Of a stretch of 64,000 nucleotides of DNA, positions 9,011 to 18,050 are shown piece by piece (the stretch's first letter is position 1; every line of letters begins with the position of its first letter). Source of the DNA: an uncultured Clostridia bacterium (GTDB lineage Bacteria > Bacillota > Clostridia > UBA1381). A model generated the notes under the pieces. That model saw only the letters and a list, made by a program, of their open reading frames with translations. It was not told the DNA's origin and did not search any database. Location: the NCBI GenBank assembly GCA_934454145.1, contig CAKSFT010000002.1, positions 1 through 64,000 on the forward strand. The letters are read 5' to 3'. The translations under genes and the position numbers were made by a program.

Positions 9011-9205
9011 ATGGAAAACTTTTTTGGAATATTAAAACAGGAAATGTATTATGGAACCACATATTACAGTTTTGATGAGCTTAAAAAAGCTATCGGATGA
9101 GGCGGGTACAATATCGGCTTAACACCTTGGCTGCATAAAAATAGCGTAGCAGTCATCAAAACTACTACGCTATAATAAGTCTAACTTTTTGGGATCACAT
9201 CAAAA
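9011..9205 (+). mobile_element. IS3-family transposase 3' remnant
   Basis: The plus strand encodes MENFFGILKQEMYYG followed by SFDELKKAI, the conserved C-terminal DDE(E) region of IS3/IS150 OrfB proteins, then a stop at 9098-9100. A decayed tail follows to about 9175. The sequence AGTCTAACTTTTTGGGATCAC is typical of the right end of this IS group. The left part of the IS is missing; its edge abuts the AraC remnant. Confidence 0.75.
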
Positions 9206-9249
9206 ATCAGACTATTTTTAATTATCTCTTTATAACTTCTTAAATGCAG

Positions 9250-9489
9250 TTAAGTCTTGATTTTACAAGGCTTTGCGGTGCTTTTGAGTACCACGGGTAA
9301 GTGGTAGTGTCCGGTATCTTCCAAAATGACGCGAACGTCCTCATCATAGGAATTGACGAGCTTAATAAGCCGGAGTATTGACTCCGTAGAATGAAGCATT
9401 TCAAAAGGTGTTTTTAACACTTCGCCGCCGAGTTTCATAACACAAACCATGCTTTTACCTTTGGATACATCAATACCAACACTAATCAT
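9250..9489 (-). pseudogene. IS110-family transposase, N-terminal fragment
   Basis: 79 aa match the start of DEDD transposases of IS110: SVGIDVSKGKS, with the first catalytic Asp in GIDVSKG, then LEDTGHYHLPVVLK. The rest of the roughly 400-aa protein is missing; the frame ends in unrelated residues after VVLK. The fragment is non-functional. Confidence 0.8.
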
Positions 9490-9691
9490 AGAACATGCCT
9501 TCTTTCTGTAAATTAAGATGTGTAATGTTTCCGCACAAAAGCTTATTACGATTCATTTTGGTTAGTGACACGAACGCAGTTTCTATAAGAAACAGGAACA
9601 ACCTGCTTATGATAAGTATTTTTCGTACACATCTGTTTTGAAAGATGATTTTAACGGAAAAGAAATAAATCAACTCAATATTTGACACAAT

Positions 9692-9717
9692 AAAAACCGC
9701 TTATCTAAGCGGTTTTT
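9692..9717. terminator. Terminator hairpin, third member of the repeated family
   Basis: The stem AAAAACCGCTTA/TAAGCGGTTTTT has a 2-nt loop and T-runs both ways. The following GCAGTTTAAGCATAATTTTGA resembles the sequence after the hairpins at 8476 and 36757. It lies 3' of the minus-strand AraC gene ending at 9799. Confidence 0.8.
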
Positions 9718-9798
9718 TGCAGTTTAAGCATAATTTTGAATTTATATAATCATCTGTTTTTTTTGCAACTTGTAATTCGAAAGATAAATTTATCTTAT

Positions 9799-10752
9799 CT
9801 AAAAATTGTTAAAGCTAAGTATGTTTTTTGTATTATTAAAAATACTATGGCTTAGATCAATGGAACGGTGTGCTGCTTTATATTTAAGAGGTGATATATT
9901 AAAATATTTTTTAAACATTAAGCAAAAAGTTTCGGGAGAGGAATAGTTACAAATTAAAGCAAGTGATGATATAGAAATTCTTGGCAGATGTCTTAGGGCA
10001 AAAGCTGCAAATTCCATTTTCATGATATTGTTATATTTTTTCATTGTCATATTATATTCAGATTTAAAAATATTTTGAATTTGTCTGGTAGATAGAAAAA
10101 AAATATTTTCAAGTTCTCTTAAATTGATGTAAAACATATACTCAGGTGAAGAATATTTGCTCACAATAGTATCAAGATACAGGGCATTGATATAGTAATC
10201 TATAGGTTTTTCATATAAGCTTTCGGTTTTGATATCAAATTTAATAAAATTTTCACACAAACTTATAAATAATAGGGATAATGTGTGTGTTGTTTTTGCT
10301 TTCTGCAGATCAGAAAAAATATTGTTTTGCATTTCGTTAATTGTATCAACTAAATTAGAAATCATAAGATGATTGCCGTTTAATATAATAGGATCATAAT
10401 TTTTCATTGATAAACAGGAAATATATTCATATAAATTGAATGAATATGACGTTACATTAGCCTTTTTGTAGGAAAAAAACACTGATATACTGCTTGTGTG
10501 CATTTCGGGAGGAACAATTGTAGCGTGAAGAGTCTGTGGCGGTATTATACATATATCATTTTTTGTTATATTTATATCTTTAAAATTTCCTTCAAAACAA
10601 AGATTACCGTTTAGCAGAATAAACATTTCATGTATAGAATGCATATGGGGTAATGATGGAAGTGTATTGTGTTTGATATACATATCCTGAGTAAAGTAAA
10701 GTGTTATTTCTGTATTTTCAAGTATAAAAGACATATGAAATATGTTATTCAT
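9799..10752 (-). CDS. AraC-family transcriptional regulator with cupin sensor domain
   Basis: This 317-aa protein has an N-terminal cupin-like ligand-binding half (LPSLPHMHSIHEMFILLNG, then IPPQTLHATI, residues about 20-90) and a C-terminal AraC HTH pair. The second HTH shows the signature ISSLALICNYSSPETFCLMFKKYF followed by SPLKYK. The start at 10752 is preceded by GGAG at a 6-nt spacing; the frame is open further upstream but without a ribosome site. It is divergent from the aldolase gene at 11124 across about 370 bp, which suggests local regulation of sialic-acid or related sugar catabolism. That link is inference. Confidence 0.85.
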   Translation of the reverse strand: MNNIFHMSFILENTEITLYFTQDMYIKHNTLPSLPHMHSIHEMFILLNGNLCFEGNFKDINITKNDICIIPPQTLHATIVPPEMHTSSISVFFSYKKANVTSYSFNLYEYISCLSMKNYDPIILNGNHLMISNLVDTINEMQNNIFSDLQKAKTTHTLSLLFISLCENFIKFDIKTESLYEKPIDYYINALYLDTIVSKYSSPEYMFYINLRELENIFFLSTRQIQNIFKSEYNMTMKKYNNIMKMEFAAFALRHLPRISISSLALICNYSSPETFCLMFKKYFNISPLKYKAAHRSIDLSHSIFNNTKNILSFNNF

Positions 10753-11063
10753 AAAAAATCTCCATTCCGCCGTTTTACATCGGCATAAATAGTAATAAAA
10801 GTCACCTCTTATCTGAAAGACAGGGAAAAAATAAGAGATTTTTACGCACATAGCTATTTTGTGCAATATATGCGAAAATTTCACTGCTGCAATTTAATTT
10901 TTTTTCGGTAGCTTAACGGGAAAGGAATTTTCGCGTTATAAAACCCATCACCATATTAAAATTCTATAAAGATTATAATATATATTTTACATAAAATCAA
11001 TAGTATTTTTTGAAAAATTAAATTGAAACGAAATGATTTATAAAAAGTCTTCGTTTTAATTTA

Positions 11064-11092
11064 TTGTTATAGGGAAGATGATGTGGTATAAT
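11064..11092 (+). promoter_or_regulatory. Promoter of the aldolase gene
   Basis: TTGTTA (11064-11069) and TATAAT (11087-11092) are separated by 17 nt. They lie 32 nt before the ATG at 11124 and between two divergent genes. The AraC protein encoded on the other side is a likely regulator. Confidence 0.7.
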
Positions 11093-11123
11093 TAAACTGA
11101 AAATAAAACATGGAGGACATACA

Positions 11124-12035
11124 ATGAAATTTGAAAAATTTGCAGTAATTCCTGCAATCGCAACAATGTATGATAAAAATGAAGAATTCGATGAAGCAGC
11201 ACAAAGAAAGCTTGTGAAAAATTTACTTTCAAAAGATATTGACGGATTTTATATTGGCGGTGCAACAGGCGAAGGATTTTTAATGGCTCCGGAGGAGAGA
11301 AAAAAGGTTATATCGGTAACAATTGATGAAATTGGCGGAAAGGTGCCTATGATAGCATATACGGGCAGCAACGATTTAAAAACAGCAATTGAGCTTTCGA
11401 AGTTTGCCGAAAGAGAAGGTGCAGATATGATTTCTTCTGTACGACCATATTTTGGCAGTTTTAATAATGTAATGATTAAGGATTATTATGAAAAATTGGC
11501 AGCTTGCGTAAATATACCACTGATTATATATAATAATTCAAATGCACAGCTTTCGGATTTTTCAGAGATTATTGATTTATGTAATATCAAAAATTGCTGC
11601 GGCGTGAAATATACACTTCCTAATCATTATGAAATGGCACTTGTAAAAAAACAGATTGGTGAAAAGTTTGTTTTCAGCGGTGTAGATGAAATGATAGCTT
11701 CTGCTATGATTGCAGGTGTTGACGGTGCGATAGGCTCTACATATAATGTGGCACCCGAGCTTTATATTAGAATAAGAGAGGCATATGAAACAAGCGATAT
11801 CAATATGATTGAGAAATATAATGTAATAGAGCAGGAGTTAATACACACAATGTATAAATATTATTATCTCGGTTCTCTAAAATATATATTAGAATTTATG
11901 GGAATCGGGGAGAAATATTTGAGAACACCAAACCATACATTAACACCTGATGAAGAAAAGGCATTGGTTAGCAAATTAAGGATGATGAAAGAAAAATACA
12001 GCATTTCAAATGTTGAAATGTTTGATATATTATAA
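11124..12035 (+). CDS. N-acetylneuraminate lyase-like aldolase (DapA/NanA family)
   Basis: This 303-aa class I aldolase is a TIM barrel. The pyruvate-carboxylate-binding motif GGATGEG lies at about 46-52, the catalytic Tyr in IIYN (~136) and the Schiff-base Lys in GVKYT (~163). The C-terminal half (SGVDEMIASAMIAGVDGAIGSTYN) matches NanA proteins better than DapA. Such enzymes cleave sialic acid to N-acetylmannosamine and pyruvate, though other keto-acid substrates are possible. GGAGG precedes the ATG. The neighbours (AraC regulator, secreted protein) suggest a small glycan catabolic group broken by the prophage junction. No NanE or NanK partner is visible. Confidence 0.85.
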   Translation: MKFEKFAVIPAIATMYDKNEEFDEAAQRKLVKNLLSKDIDGFYIGGATGEGFLMAPEERKKVISVTIDEIGGKVPMIAYTGSNDLKTAIELSKFAEREGADMISSVRPYFGSFNNVMIKDYYEKLAACVNIPLIIYNNSNAQLSDFSEIIDLCNIKNCCGVKYTLPNHYEMALVKKQIGEKFVFSGVDEMIASAMIAGVDGAIGSTYNVAPELYIRIREAYETSDINMIEKYNVIEQELIHTMYKYYYLGSLKYILEFMGIGEKYLRTPNHTLTPDEEKALVSKLRMMKEKYSISNVEMFDIL

Positions 12036-12136
12036 TAATGGGGAGTATAAGAAGCTTTAATATGTTATTAAAGGGTAGTACTATCAAAAGAAGCGTAAGA
12101 GACGAAATAATAAAATTAAGAAAGAGGTAAAAAATT

Positions 12137-13597
12137 ATGAAAAAAATATTATCAATAATCATACTTTTGGCAGTTTTATTTACATCAAGCGCTATAGCGA
12201 TTCCTGTTATGGCAGAGGATGGAGAATTTTTCTATGATAAAACTAATTTTAATACACTTGATTTAACAGAAAAAGACGGATTTTCTCTAAATAGTGACGG
12301 AAACCTGGAATTGACATTAAGAGCTTTGGCAAACGAGGGAAGTACCCTTTCACTTGGCGGTGAAGGAGTAAGCGGTAAAAAGGTGCAATTTAAAGTCGTA
12401 TATCAATCAACTGCTCAAGGTGATACACAGGTGGCACATGTTTTCGATGTTGGAGGAATGTTTAAGATTGCTAAAACAAATAAAAATCAAGCAAGATTAG
12501 ATTTGGGTTCAGGCAACAAAGAATATAGTGATGCATTTTCAATTCAATACAGTGATACACAAAAGTATTATTATACTATGATTGGTGAAATCAATACCGA
12601 AACAGGTGATATTAAATATGGTTGGTGGAAAAAAGCAGACCTTGCACAGGCAAAAGCTATCAATGATGTTACAACAACCGGCTCAAAAATTGATGATACA
12701 GAAGGTACAAAACTTGCAACTGCCGGCACATCACTTACCGATGTGGTTTTAAAAACAAAGCCGTATCAGAATTTTACAACAGAGGCAACGATTGTAATCC
12801 ATGAAATAAGCTTAAATAATATTACTTTTGAAGACACGTACGCAACCGAAATTGCTGATTGGAATGAATACAAGGCGTTGGGCATAACATCAATTGATGA
12901 TATAACAAAAGCAAATGCGGGTATAGTTATTGCAGGTGTTGATGCCGGAAAAGTGCTTTATGAAGCGGGTTATGCAGGAATTACCGAAGCAGAGTATAAT
13001 GGTTTAGATCTTTTGAAGGCTAAAGCAGTAGCTGTAAACAGTGAGTTTTTCTATGATAAAACTAATTTTAATACACTTGATTTAACTGGGAAAGCAGGAT
13101 TTTCTCTGAATAACGATGGAAATCTTCAGATGGATATTCAATCGGCTACAAATACAGGAAGTACACTTTCACTTGGCGGTGAAGGATTAACAGGTGAAAA
13201 TGTAAGATTTAAGGTTGTGTATAAGCCAACAGCATTAAGTAAAGATATTGTTGCATCGTTGATAGATGTGGGCGGAGCTTTTGGAGTAGTAAAACTTGCA
13301 AACAATGCAGGACGTATTGATTACAGCGGCAGTAGTTTGCAAAATACTAATAACGCGTTTCAGGTGAATTACAATGATATACAGTTTTATAATACAATAT
13401 TAGTTGACTTAAATACAATAACAGGCAAAATGGAAATGGGTTGGTGGCAGGTTAGAAGTGTTGAAGATGCATTGGCAGTAGATGATATGAATGCTTTTGA
13501 AACCGAGAAATACAGAAAAGTATACATTGATGATGTAAGCTCAAAATTGGCGGCAGGTACTTCGCTTGGTGATGTTGTATTAAAAACAATTCCATAA
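12137..13597 (+). pseudogene. Secreted repeat protein, truncated at the 3' end
   Basis: It has a signal peptide (basic MKK, hydrophobic 4-20, AxA-like site near VMAED). Two copies of a roughly 270-residue unit follow, starting at about residues 31 and 301 with EFFYDKTNFNTLDLT and GFSLN-DGNL, nearly identical even at DNA level, so a recent duplication. Copy 1 ends GTSLTDVVLKTKPYQNFTTEAT, while copy 2 stops at GTSLGDVVLKTIP. At that point (about 13583-13595) the DNA switches to a phage portal gene. The C-terminus, and any anchor, is therefore lost. I do not recognise the repeat family; a carbohydrate-binding or adhesive surface role is plausible only from context. Confidence 0.75.
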
Positions 13598-14192
13598 GAA
13601 AATACGTGAAAGCTGGAATGAAGTATATGGCGGTTCAAGTAACTCCCACCGTGTTGCGGTTTTGGAAGAAGGTTTAACATTCAAACCAATATCAATACCA
13701 CCAAACGATGCACAGTTCTTGGAAACAAGGAAGTTTCAGATAAACGAAATATGCAGAATTTTCAGAGTTCCTCCGCATATGGTGGCTGACCTTGAGAAGT
13801 CATCTTTTTCAAATATTGAACAGCAGAGCCTGGACTTTATTGTAAACACAATCCGTCCGTGGCTTATACGCATTGAACAGAGTATTTGTCAGAAGCTGTT
13901 ACTTCAAGATGAGAAAGGTGTGTTCTTTGCGAAATTTAACGTAAACGGAATGCTCCGAGGTGACTTCACAAGCCGTATGAACGGCTATGCAATAGCCCGT
14001 CAGAATGGGTGGATGAATGTTGATGAAATACGTGAGATGGAGGATATGAATAAACTCCCTAAAGGCATGGGAGGGGACCGGTACCTATGCAACGGAAACT
14101 TTGTTGACTTGGCTCACGCCGGTTCGTGGGCACAAAATAATGAGGGAAATACACAAGAGGGTAAAGAAGAAGGTGAAAAGTTAAATGAATAA
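13584..14192 (+). pseudogene. Phage portal protein (HK97 type), C-terminal half only
   Basis: The reading frame opens directly at the junction with the secreted gene and reads KKIRESWNEVYGG, then VAVLEEGLTFKPISIPPND, QFLETRKFQINEICRIFRVP and PPHMVADLEKSSFSNIEQQ. This is the conserved C-terminal portion of HK97-family portals. About the first 200 residues are missing, and with them the terminase genes normally upstream. It ends in an acidic tail overlapping the protease gene by 8 nt. A TTG at 13662 could in principle restart translation, but no functional portal is expected. Confidence 0.88.
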
Positions 14193-14919
14193 GTTTTGGA
14201 AATTTAAAACAGTTAAAAATAAAGCGGGAACCGAAGAAGAGGAAGAAGTGTTGGAAAACGTCCTTGTACTAAACGGTGCAATTGCCGATGAGTCATGGTG
14301 GGGTGATGAGGTTACCCCTGCAATGTTTAAGGATGAGCTTTCAAATTACAAGGGTGACTTGACGGTGTGGATAAATTCACCCGGTGGTGATGTCTTTGCC
14401 GCAAATGAAATATATAACGCCCTAAAAGAACACAAGGGTAAGATTACAGTTAAGATTGACAGCCTTGCTGCATCTGCAGCCTCCGTTATTGCTATGTCAG
14501 GGGATATGGTATATATGTCACCTGTATCCATGTTTATGTGCCATAACCCAAGCATGATGCTCTATGGTGAAGTGTCAGAGCTTGAACAGGGTATTGAGTT
14601 CTTAAACGAGGTTAAGGAATGCATCATAAATGCATATCAAAACAAAACCGGACTCTCCCGTGCAAAAATATCTAAAATGATGGATGCAGAAACCTGGCTT
14701 AATGCTAAAGCTGCACTTGAGTTGGGGTTCTGCGATAAAATCCTTTATTCGGAGGATGCAAAAGAGGAAAAAGAAGAGGAGGAAGATGTTGTATTTGATA
14801 AAACATCTATGGTTACAAATACAGTTGCAGCTATGAAAAAAAGGCTGAAAAGTATAGAAAAAGAACCAACCGGAACAGATATTTCACAGTTGGAAACAAG
14901 ACTGAATCTTTTGAAATAA
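14185..14919 (+). CDS. Phage head maturation protease (ClpP-like)
   Basis: This 244-aa protein has a ClpP/crotonase fold. Motifs are WINSPGGDVFAA (oxyanion region), the catalytic Ser in LAASAAS (~96) and the His in MCHNPS (~120). A charged C-terminal region with a coiled-coil tail follows. In HK97-type phages this family replaces the S78 protease and cleaves the capsid N-terminus during prohead maturation. It overlaps the portal stop and sits directly before the capsid gene, the canonical order. Confidence 0.92.
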   Translation: MNKFWKFKTVKNKAGTEEEEEVLENVLVLNGAIADESWWGDEVTPAMFKDELSNYKGDLTVWINSPGGDVFAANEIYNALKEHKGKITVKIDSLAASAASVIAMSGDMVYMSPVSMFMCHNPSMMLYGEVSELEQGIEFLNEVKECIINAYQNKTGLSRAKISKMMDAETWLNAKAALELGFCDKILYSEDAKEEKEEEEDVVFDKTSMVTNTVAAMKKRLKSIEKEPTGTDISQLETRLNLLK

Positions 14920-14937
14920 GGAAAGGAATGATAATTT

Positions 14938-16125
14938 ATGAGTAAAGCACTTGAATTAAGACAGAAAAGAGCAGAGCTTTGGGAAAAGGCAAAGCTGTTT
15001 TTAGACAATGCAAAACGTAACGGTGACACAATGTCTGCAGAAGATACTGCTACATATGAAAATATGGAAAAGGAGATTGTAGCTTTAGGCAAAGAGATAG
15101 GGATAATAGAGAGACGTGAGGCACTCGACCTTGAGATGTCAAACCCTACATCAAAGCCCATTGCAAACACACCTGCAAAACCGGGAACTGAAAAAACAGG
15201 CAGAGCAACAGATGAATACAAGAAAGCCTTCTGGACTGCTATGCAGAATAAGACTCCGCACTATGATGTCTTAAATGCCTTACAAATCGGCACAGACTCA
15301 GAGGGCGGTTTTTTAGTTCCGGACGAATTTGAGAATAAGCTCATCGACAGACTTCATGATGAAAACATCATCCGCTCACTTGCCACCATTATCTTATCAT
15401 CAAGCGGTGATAAGAAGATACCGGTTGTGGCAGGACATGGTGAGGCTGTATGGACAGATGAAGAGGCGGCATTTACAGAATCAGATGATTCATTTGGTGT
15501 AATCACACTCGGTGCTCATAAGCTCTCATCAATCATAAAGGTGTCGGAGGAACTTTTGAATGATGCTGCTTTTGATATTGAAGGATACATATCAAATGAG
15601 TTTGTAAGAAGAATGGCGGCTGCAGAAGAAAATGCATTCATAAACGGTGACGGAACCGGCAGACCTACAGGACTCATAAATATAGCTGAGATTGGCAAAA
15701 AAGCAACTGCCTCAAATGCAATAACCACAGATGAGATTATAGACCTATATCATAGCCTGCGTTCACCATACAGAAAGAAGGCTGTATTTATTGCCAATGA
15801 CTCTACCATAAAAGCTATTCGTCAGCTTAAGGATGAAAACGGAATATATTTGTGGCAGCCGGGACTAAAAGAAGGACAGCCTGATACCTTGATTGGTAAT
15901 AAGGTGTATGCATCAAGCTATATGCCGGAGATTGGTTCAGGAAAGAAACCTCTTGTATTCGGTGACTTGTCATATTACTGGATAGCTGACCGTCAGGGTA
16001 GAATATTCCAGAGATTAAATGAGCTTTATGCAGCAACAGGTCAGATAGGATTCAGAACCTATCAGAGAGTGGACGGAAAGCTGACACTTCCTGAAGCGGT
16101 TAAGACTCTGCAGTGTGCATCGTAA
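14938..16125 (+). CDS. Phage major capsid protein (HK97 fold)
   Basis: 395 aa. The N-terminal roughly 70 residues are a charged coiled coil typical of the delta/scaffold domain that the upstream protease removes. The mature part has LQIGTDSEGGFLVPDEFENK and IIRSLATII, then HKLSSIIKVSEELLNDAAFD and AFINGDGTGRPTG, all signatures of the family. GGAAAGGA precedes the ATG. The gene is intact although the prophage is truncated upstream. Confidence 0.95.
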   Translation: MSKALELRQKRAELWEKAKLFLDNAKRNGDTMSAEDTATYENMEKEIVALGKEIGIIERREALDLEMSNPTSKPIANTPAKPGTEKTGRATDEYKKAFWTAMQNKTPHYDVLNALQIGTDSEGGFLVPDEFENKLIDRLHDENIIRSLATIILSSSGDKKIPVVAGHGEAVWTDEEAAFTESDDSFGVITLGAHKLSSIIKVSEELLNDAAFDIEGYISNEFVRRMAAAEENAFINGDGTGRPTGLINIAEIGKKATASNAITTDEIIDLYHSLRSPYRKKAVFIANDSTIKAIRQLKDENGIYLWQPGLKEGQPDTLIGNKVYASSYMPEIGSGKKPLVFGDLSYYWIADRQGRIFQRLNELYAATGQIGFRTYQRVDGKLTLPEAVKTLQCAS

Positions 16126-16137
16126 GGAGGATGACCT

Positions 16138-16299
16138 ATGAAGATAAAAATAAAGGTGACCTGTGCAGGATATGATTTTGCATACACCAAAGGTCAGGTT
16201 GTTGATGCTGAAAAAGATGTGGCATTGGACTTGATAAAGGCAGGGTATGCAGAAGAAATAAAATCAAAAGAAAGTGTAAAGAAAGATGCTGACGGTTGA
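16138..16299 (+). CDS. Small head-completion-region protein, function unknown
   Basis: This 53-aa ORF has an AAGGAGG ribosome site about 6 nt before the ATG, just after the capsid stop. It overlaps the next gene by 14 nt. The sequence (KVTCAGYDFAYTKGQVVDA, then a hydrophobic DLIKAGYAEEI) looks like the short beta-rich proteins found between capsid and connector genes in Siphophages and PBSX-like elements. No function is assigned. Confidence 0.75.
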   Translation: MKIKIKVTCAGYDFAYTKGQVVDAEKDVALDLIKAGYAEEIKSKESVKKDADG

Positions 16300-16543
16300 T
16301 TATGTAAAAGAATTTATGCGGATTGACACAGATGAGGAGGACGGATATTTATCTGTCCTTCTTATTTTAGCAAAAGAGTTCTGTGAAAATTACTTGAGAT
16401 GTGATTTACCTGAACCTCTGCCTGAAACAGTAAAGCAAGCAGAACTTTTGGTTATATCTCATTTTTACGAAAACAGAAACGGAACACCGATTCCGGATAC
16501 TGTATACAGACTTTTGGATGCTTACCGGAAGGAAGTGTTTTGA
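16286..16543 (+). CDS. Head-tail connector (gp6-like)
   Basis: 85 aa, matching the helical gp6-like connector family (VDYVKEFMRID-DEEDGYLSVLL, then a YENRNGTPIPDTVYRLLDAYR C-terminus). It forms the ring beneath the portal. It overlaps both neighbours, consistent with translational coupling. Confidence 0.85.
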   Translation: MLTVDYVKEFMRIDTDEEDGYLSVLLILAKEFCENYLRCDLPEPLPETVKQAELLVISHFYENRNGTPIPDTVYRLLDAYRKEVF

Positions 16544-17004
16544 TGGATTTCTCAAAGTTAAGACATAGAGTTATATTTCTGTCTCCAACATACATGGATG
16601 TAAACTCTATGCATGAGACCGTACCAAGATATACACCATACCATCCTGCAAAAAAGATAAGCAAAGATGATGTTTATCTTTCTTATGATAAGGATAACAA
16701 TGCCGTGTTGATATATTCAGATGGAAAAACATACGAAGGAAAAAGAGCCATAAAGGAATTTTCAGTTGCGGCATTTGTTACACCTATGTCAGGGAGAGAG
16801 TATGAAGAAAGTCAGAAGATACGTGCAGAAACCACATACAAAATATTTACAAGATGCTTTATGGGAATTACTCCTGATATGAGGATTTTGTATAACAAAA
16901 AAGAGTTTGAAATTGTGTCTGTTCTTGACCTTAATGAACGCCATGAGGAACTGCAGATTGTTGCAGCAGAAAAAGGAAAAATAACACAAAAGACAGGTGA
17001 TTGA
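16543..17004 (+). CDS. Head-tail joining/stopper protein
   Basis: 153 aa. The start LRHRVIF, the central AFVTPMSGREYEESQKIRAETTYK and the end 'M.ILYNKKEFEIVSVLDLNERHEELQI' follow the phage head-tail adaptor (SPP1 gp16-like) pattern. The ATG overlaps the stop of the connector (TGATG). It probably closes the connector after DNA packaging. Confidence 0.8.
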   Translation: MDFSKLRHRVIFLSPTYMDVNSMHETVPRYTPYHPAKKISKDDVYLSYDKDNNAVLIYSDGKTYEGKRAIKEFSVAAFVTPMSGREYEESQKIRAETTYKIFTRCFMGITPDMRILYNKKEFEIVSVLDLNERHEELQIVAAEKGKITQKTGD

Positions 17005-17005
17005 A

Positions 17006-17470
17006 ATGGCAAACGATGACGGAACATTCGGATTCGATGAGCTTCAAAAAGCATTTAGCCGTATAGAAAAGAAATACCCCGATAAAGTGGATGCTATGCT
17101 TGCGGCTCAAGGAAGACTTGTTACAAACAGAACAAAATCCAAAACACCTGTCGGAAAAACTAAAAAGTTAAAATCCTCATGGAGAATGAAGAAACCAAAG
17201 GTGTATGGTAAAACGAGAGTTGTAAGAGTTCAGTCGGAAGCTCCCCATGCACACCTTGTAGAAGACGGACATGAGATTGTTCGTGGCGGTAAGACGAGGG
17301 TGAGCGGCAGAAAATTAAATGTGGTTGAGAGAGGTGTCCGTGGTATTAAATCCGGTGGTAGAGTTGAGGGTAAAAAGATGCTTGAGCAGAGTTTTAAGGA
17401 GATGGAGGCGAGCTTTAGCAAGTCGGCAGAAAAATTATTATCCGATTTAACAAATGAGGTGGAACTCTGA
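17006..17470 (+). CDS. HK97 gp10-like neck/tail-completion protein
   Basis: 154 aa, basic. It has the family layout KTPVGKTKKLKSSWR, then a beta strand region VRVQSEAPHAHLVEDGHEI typical of gp10-like proteins. It lies in the expected position between the stopper and tail-terminator genes. Its last codons form the left arm of a fold-back element. Confidence 0.85.
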   Translation: MANDDGTFGFDELQKAFSRIEKKYPDKVDAMLAAQGRLVTNRTKSKTPVGKTKKLKSSWRMKKPKVYGKTRVVRVQSEAPHAHLVEDGHEIVRGGKTRVSGRKLNVVERGVRGIKSGGRVEGKKMLEQSFKEMEASFSKSAEKLLSDLTNEVEL

Positions 17471-17566
17471 ATAAATTTCCGTATCTCGCACGTTTGCCCT
17501 CACTTGAGTACATTAAGTACGCGGCGTTCGGTTAAACGCACAATCTACAAAAATTTCTTTCAGAGT
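17464..17566. repeat. Fold-back element A between tail genes
   Basis: The left arm ACTCTGAATAAATTT overlaps the stop codon of the preceding gene. It is complementary to the right arm 17551-17566 (AAATTTCTTTCAGAGT). The core contains GTACATTAAGTAC (17508-17520) and nested weaker stems. Element B at 19533 has the same plan: arm made from the local gene end, a GTACATTRAGTAC core, and TTTCTTTCA before the right arm. No coding capacity. Confidence 0.7.
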
Positions 17567-17594
17567 GAAATGAAAAATGGATGGAGTTATAACA

Positions 17595-18050
17595 ATGATA
17601 GAAATAAAAGATATAGAAGAAGCAGTTGCAAAAAAGTTTACTGCAAACAATTTTTTAGCAGTTGCATCTGAGGTAAAGGAAGGTTTTCCAAAGCCATCCT
17701 GTTTTATTGAAGTGTTACCGGTGGGTGTTGAGGTTCAGAATCAGTTTTCTGAGCTTGTAACACTTAGTGTTGAAATCACATATATACCTGAAATTGAGAC
17801 AAAGGAAGAACTGATTGAAAGGGCAGAAGAATTTAAACAAATATTTTTGTATTCTTCATTGCCGGTAAAGAACAGATTCCTTTCCTTAAATGAGATAATA
17901 TTTGATATAGATAAATCAAGTCTTATCACATATTTTGAACTGGAATTTATACAGGAGACGGTAACGAAAACAGCAGAACTTCCAAAGATGGAAAATTTAC
18001 ATGAAAGAGTGGTGAAAGATAACAGTGGGACTCCCGAAAATACTAATTGA
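17595..18050 (+). CDS. Phage tail terminator-like protein (XkdJ-region)
   Basis: 151 aa, starting MIEIKDIEEAVAKKF; GGAG sits 9 nt upstream of this ATG. The sequence has FPKPSCFIEVLP and a central beta segment followed by EEFKQIFLYSSLPVKNRFLSLNEI. This resembles the DUF6838/tail-terminator proteins placed before the sheath gene in PBSX-like clusters. The 3' end overlaps the sheath start by 26 nt. Confidence 0.7.
   Translation: MIEIKDIEEAVAKKFTANNFLAVASEVKEGFPKPSCFIEVLPVGVEVQNQFSELVTLSVEITYIPEIETKEELIERAEEFKQIFLYSSLPVKNRFLSLNEIIFDIDKSSLITYFELEFIQETVTKTAELPKMENLHERVVKDNSGTPENTN

Noticed and set aside
9482..9688. Minus-strand ORF before the IS110 fragment
   Set aside because: No ribosome site or recognisable domain; probably the IS110 left-end non-coding region read through.
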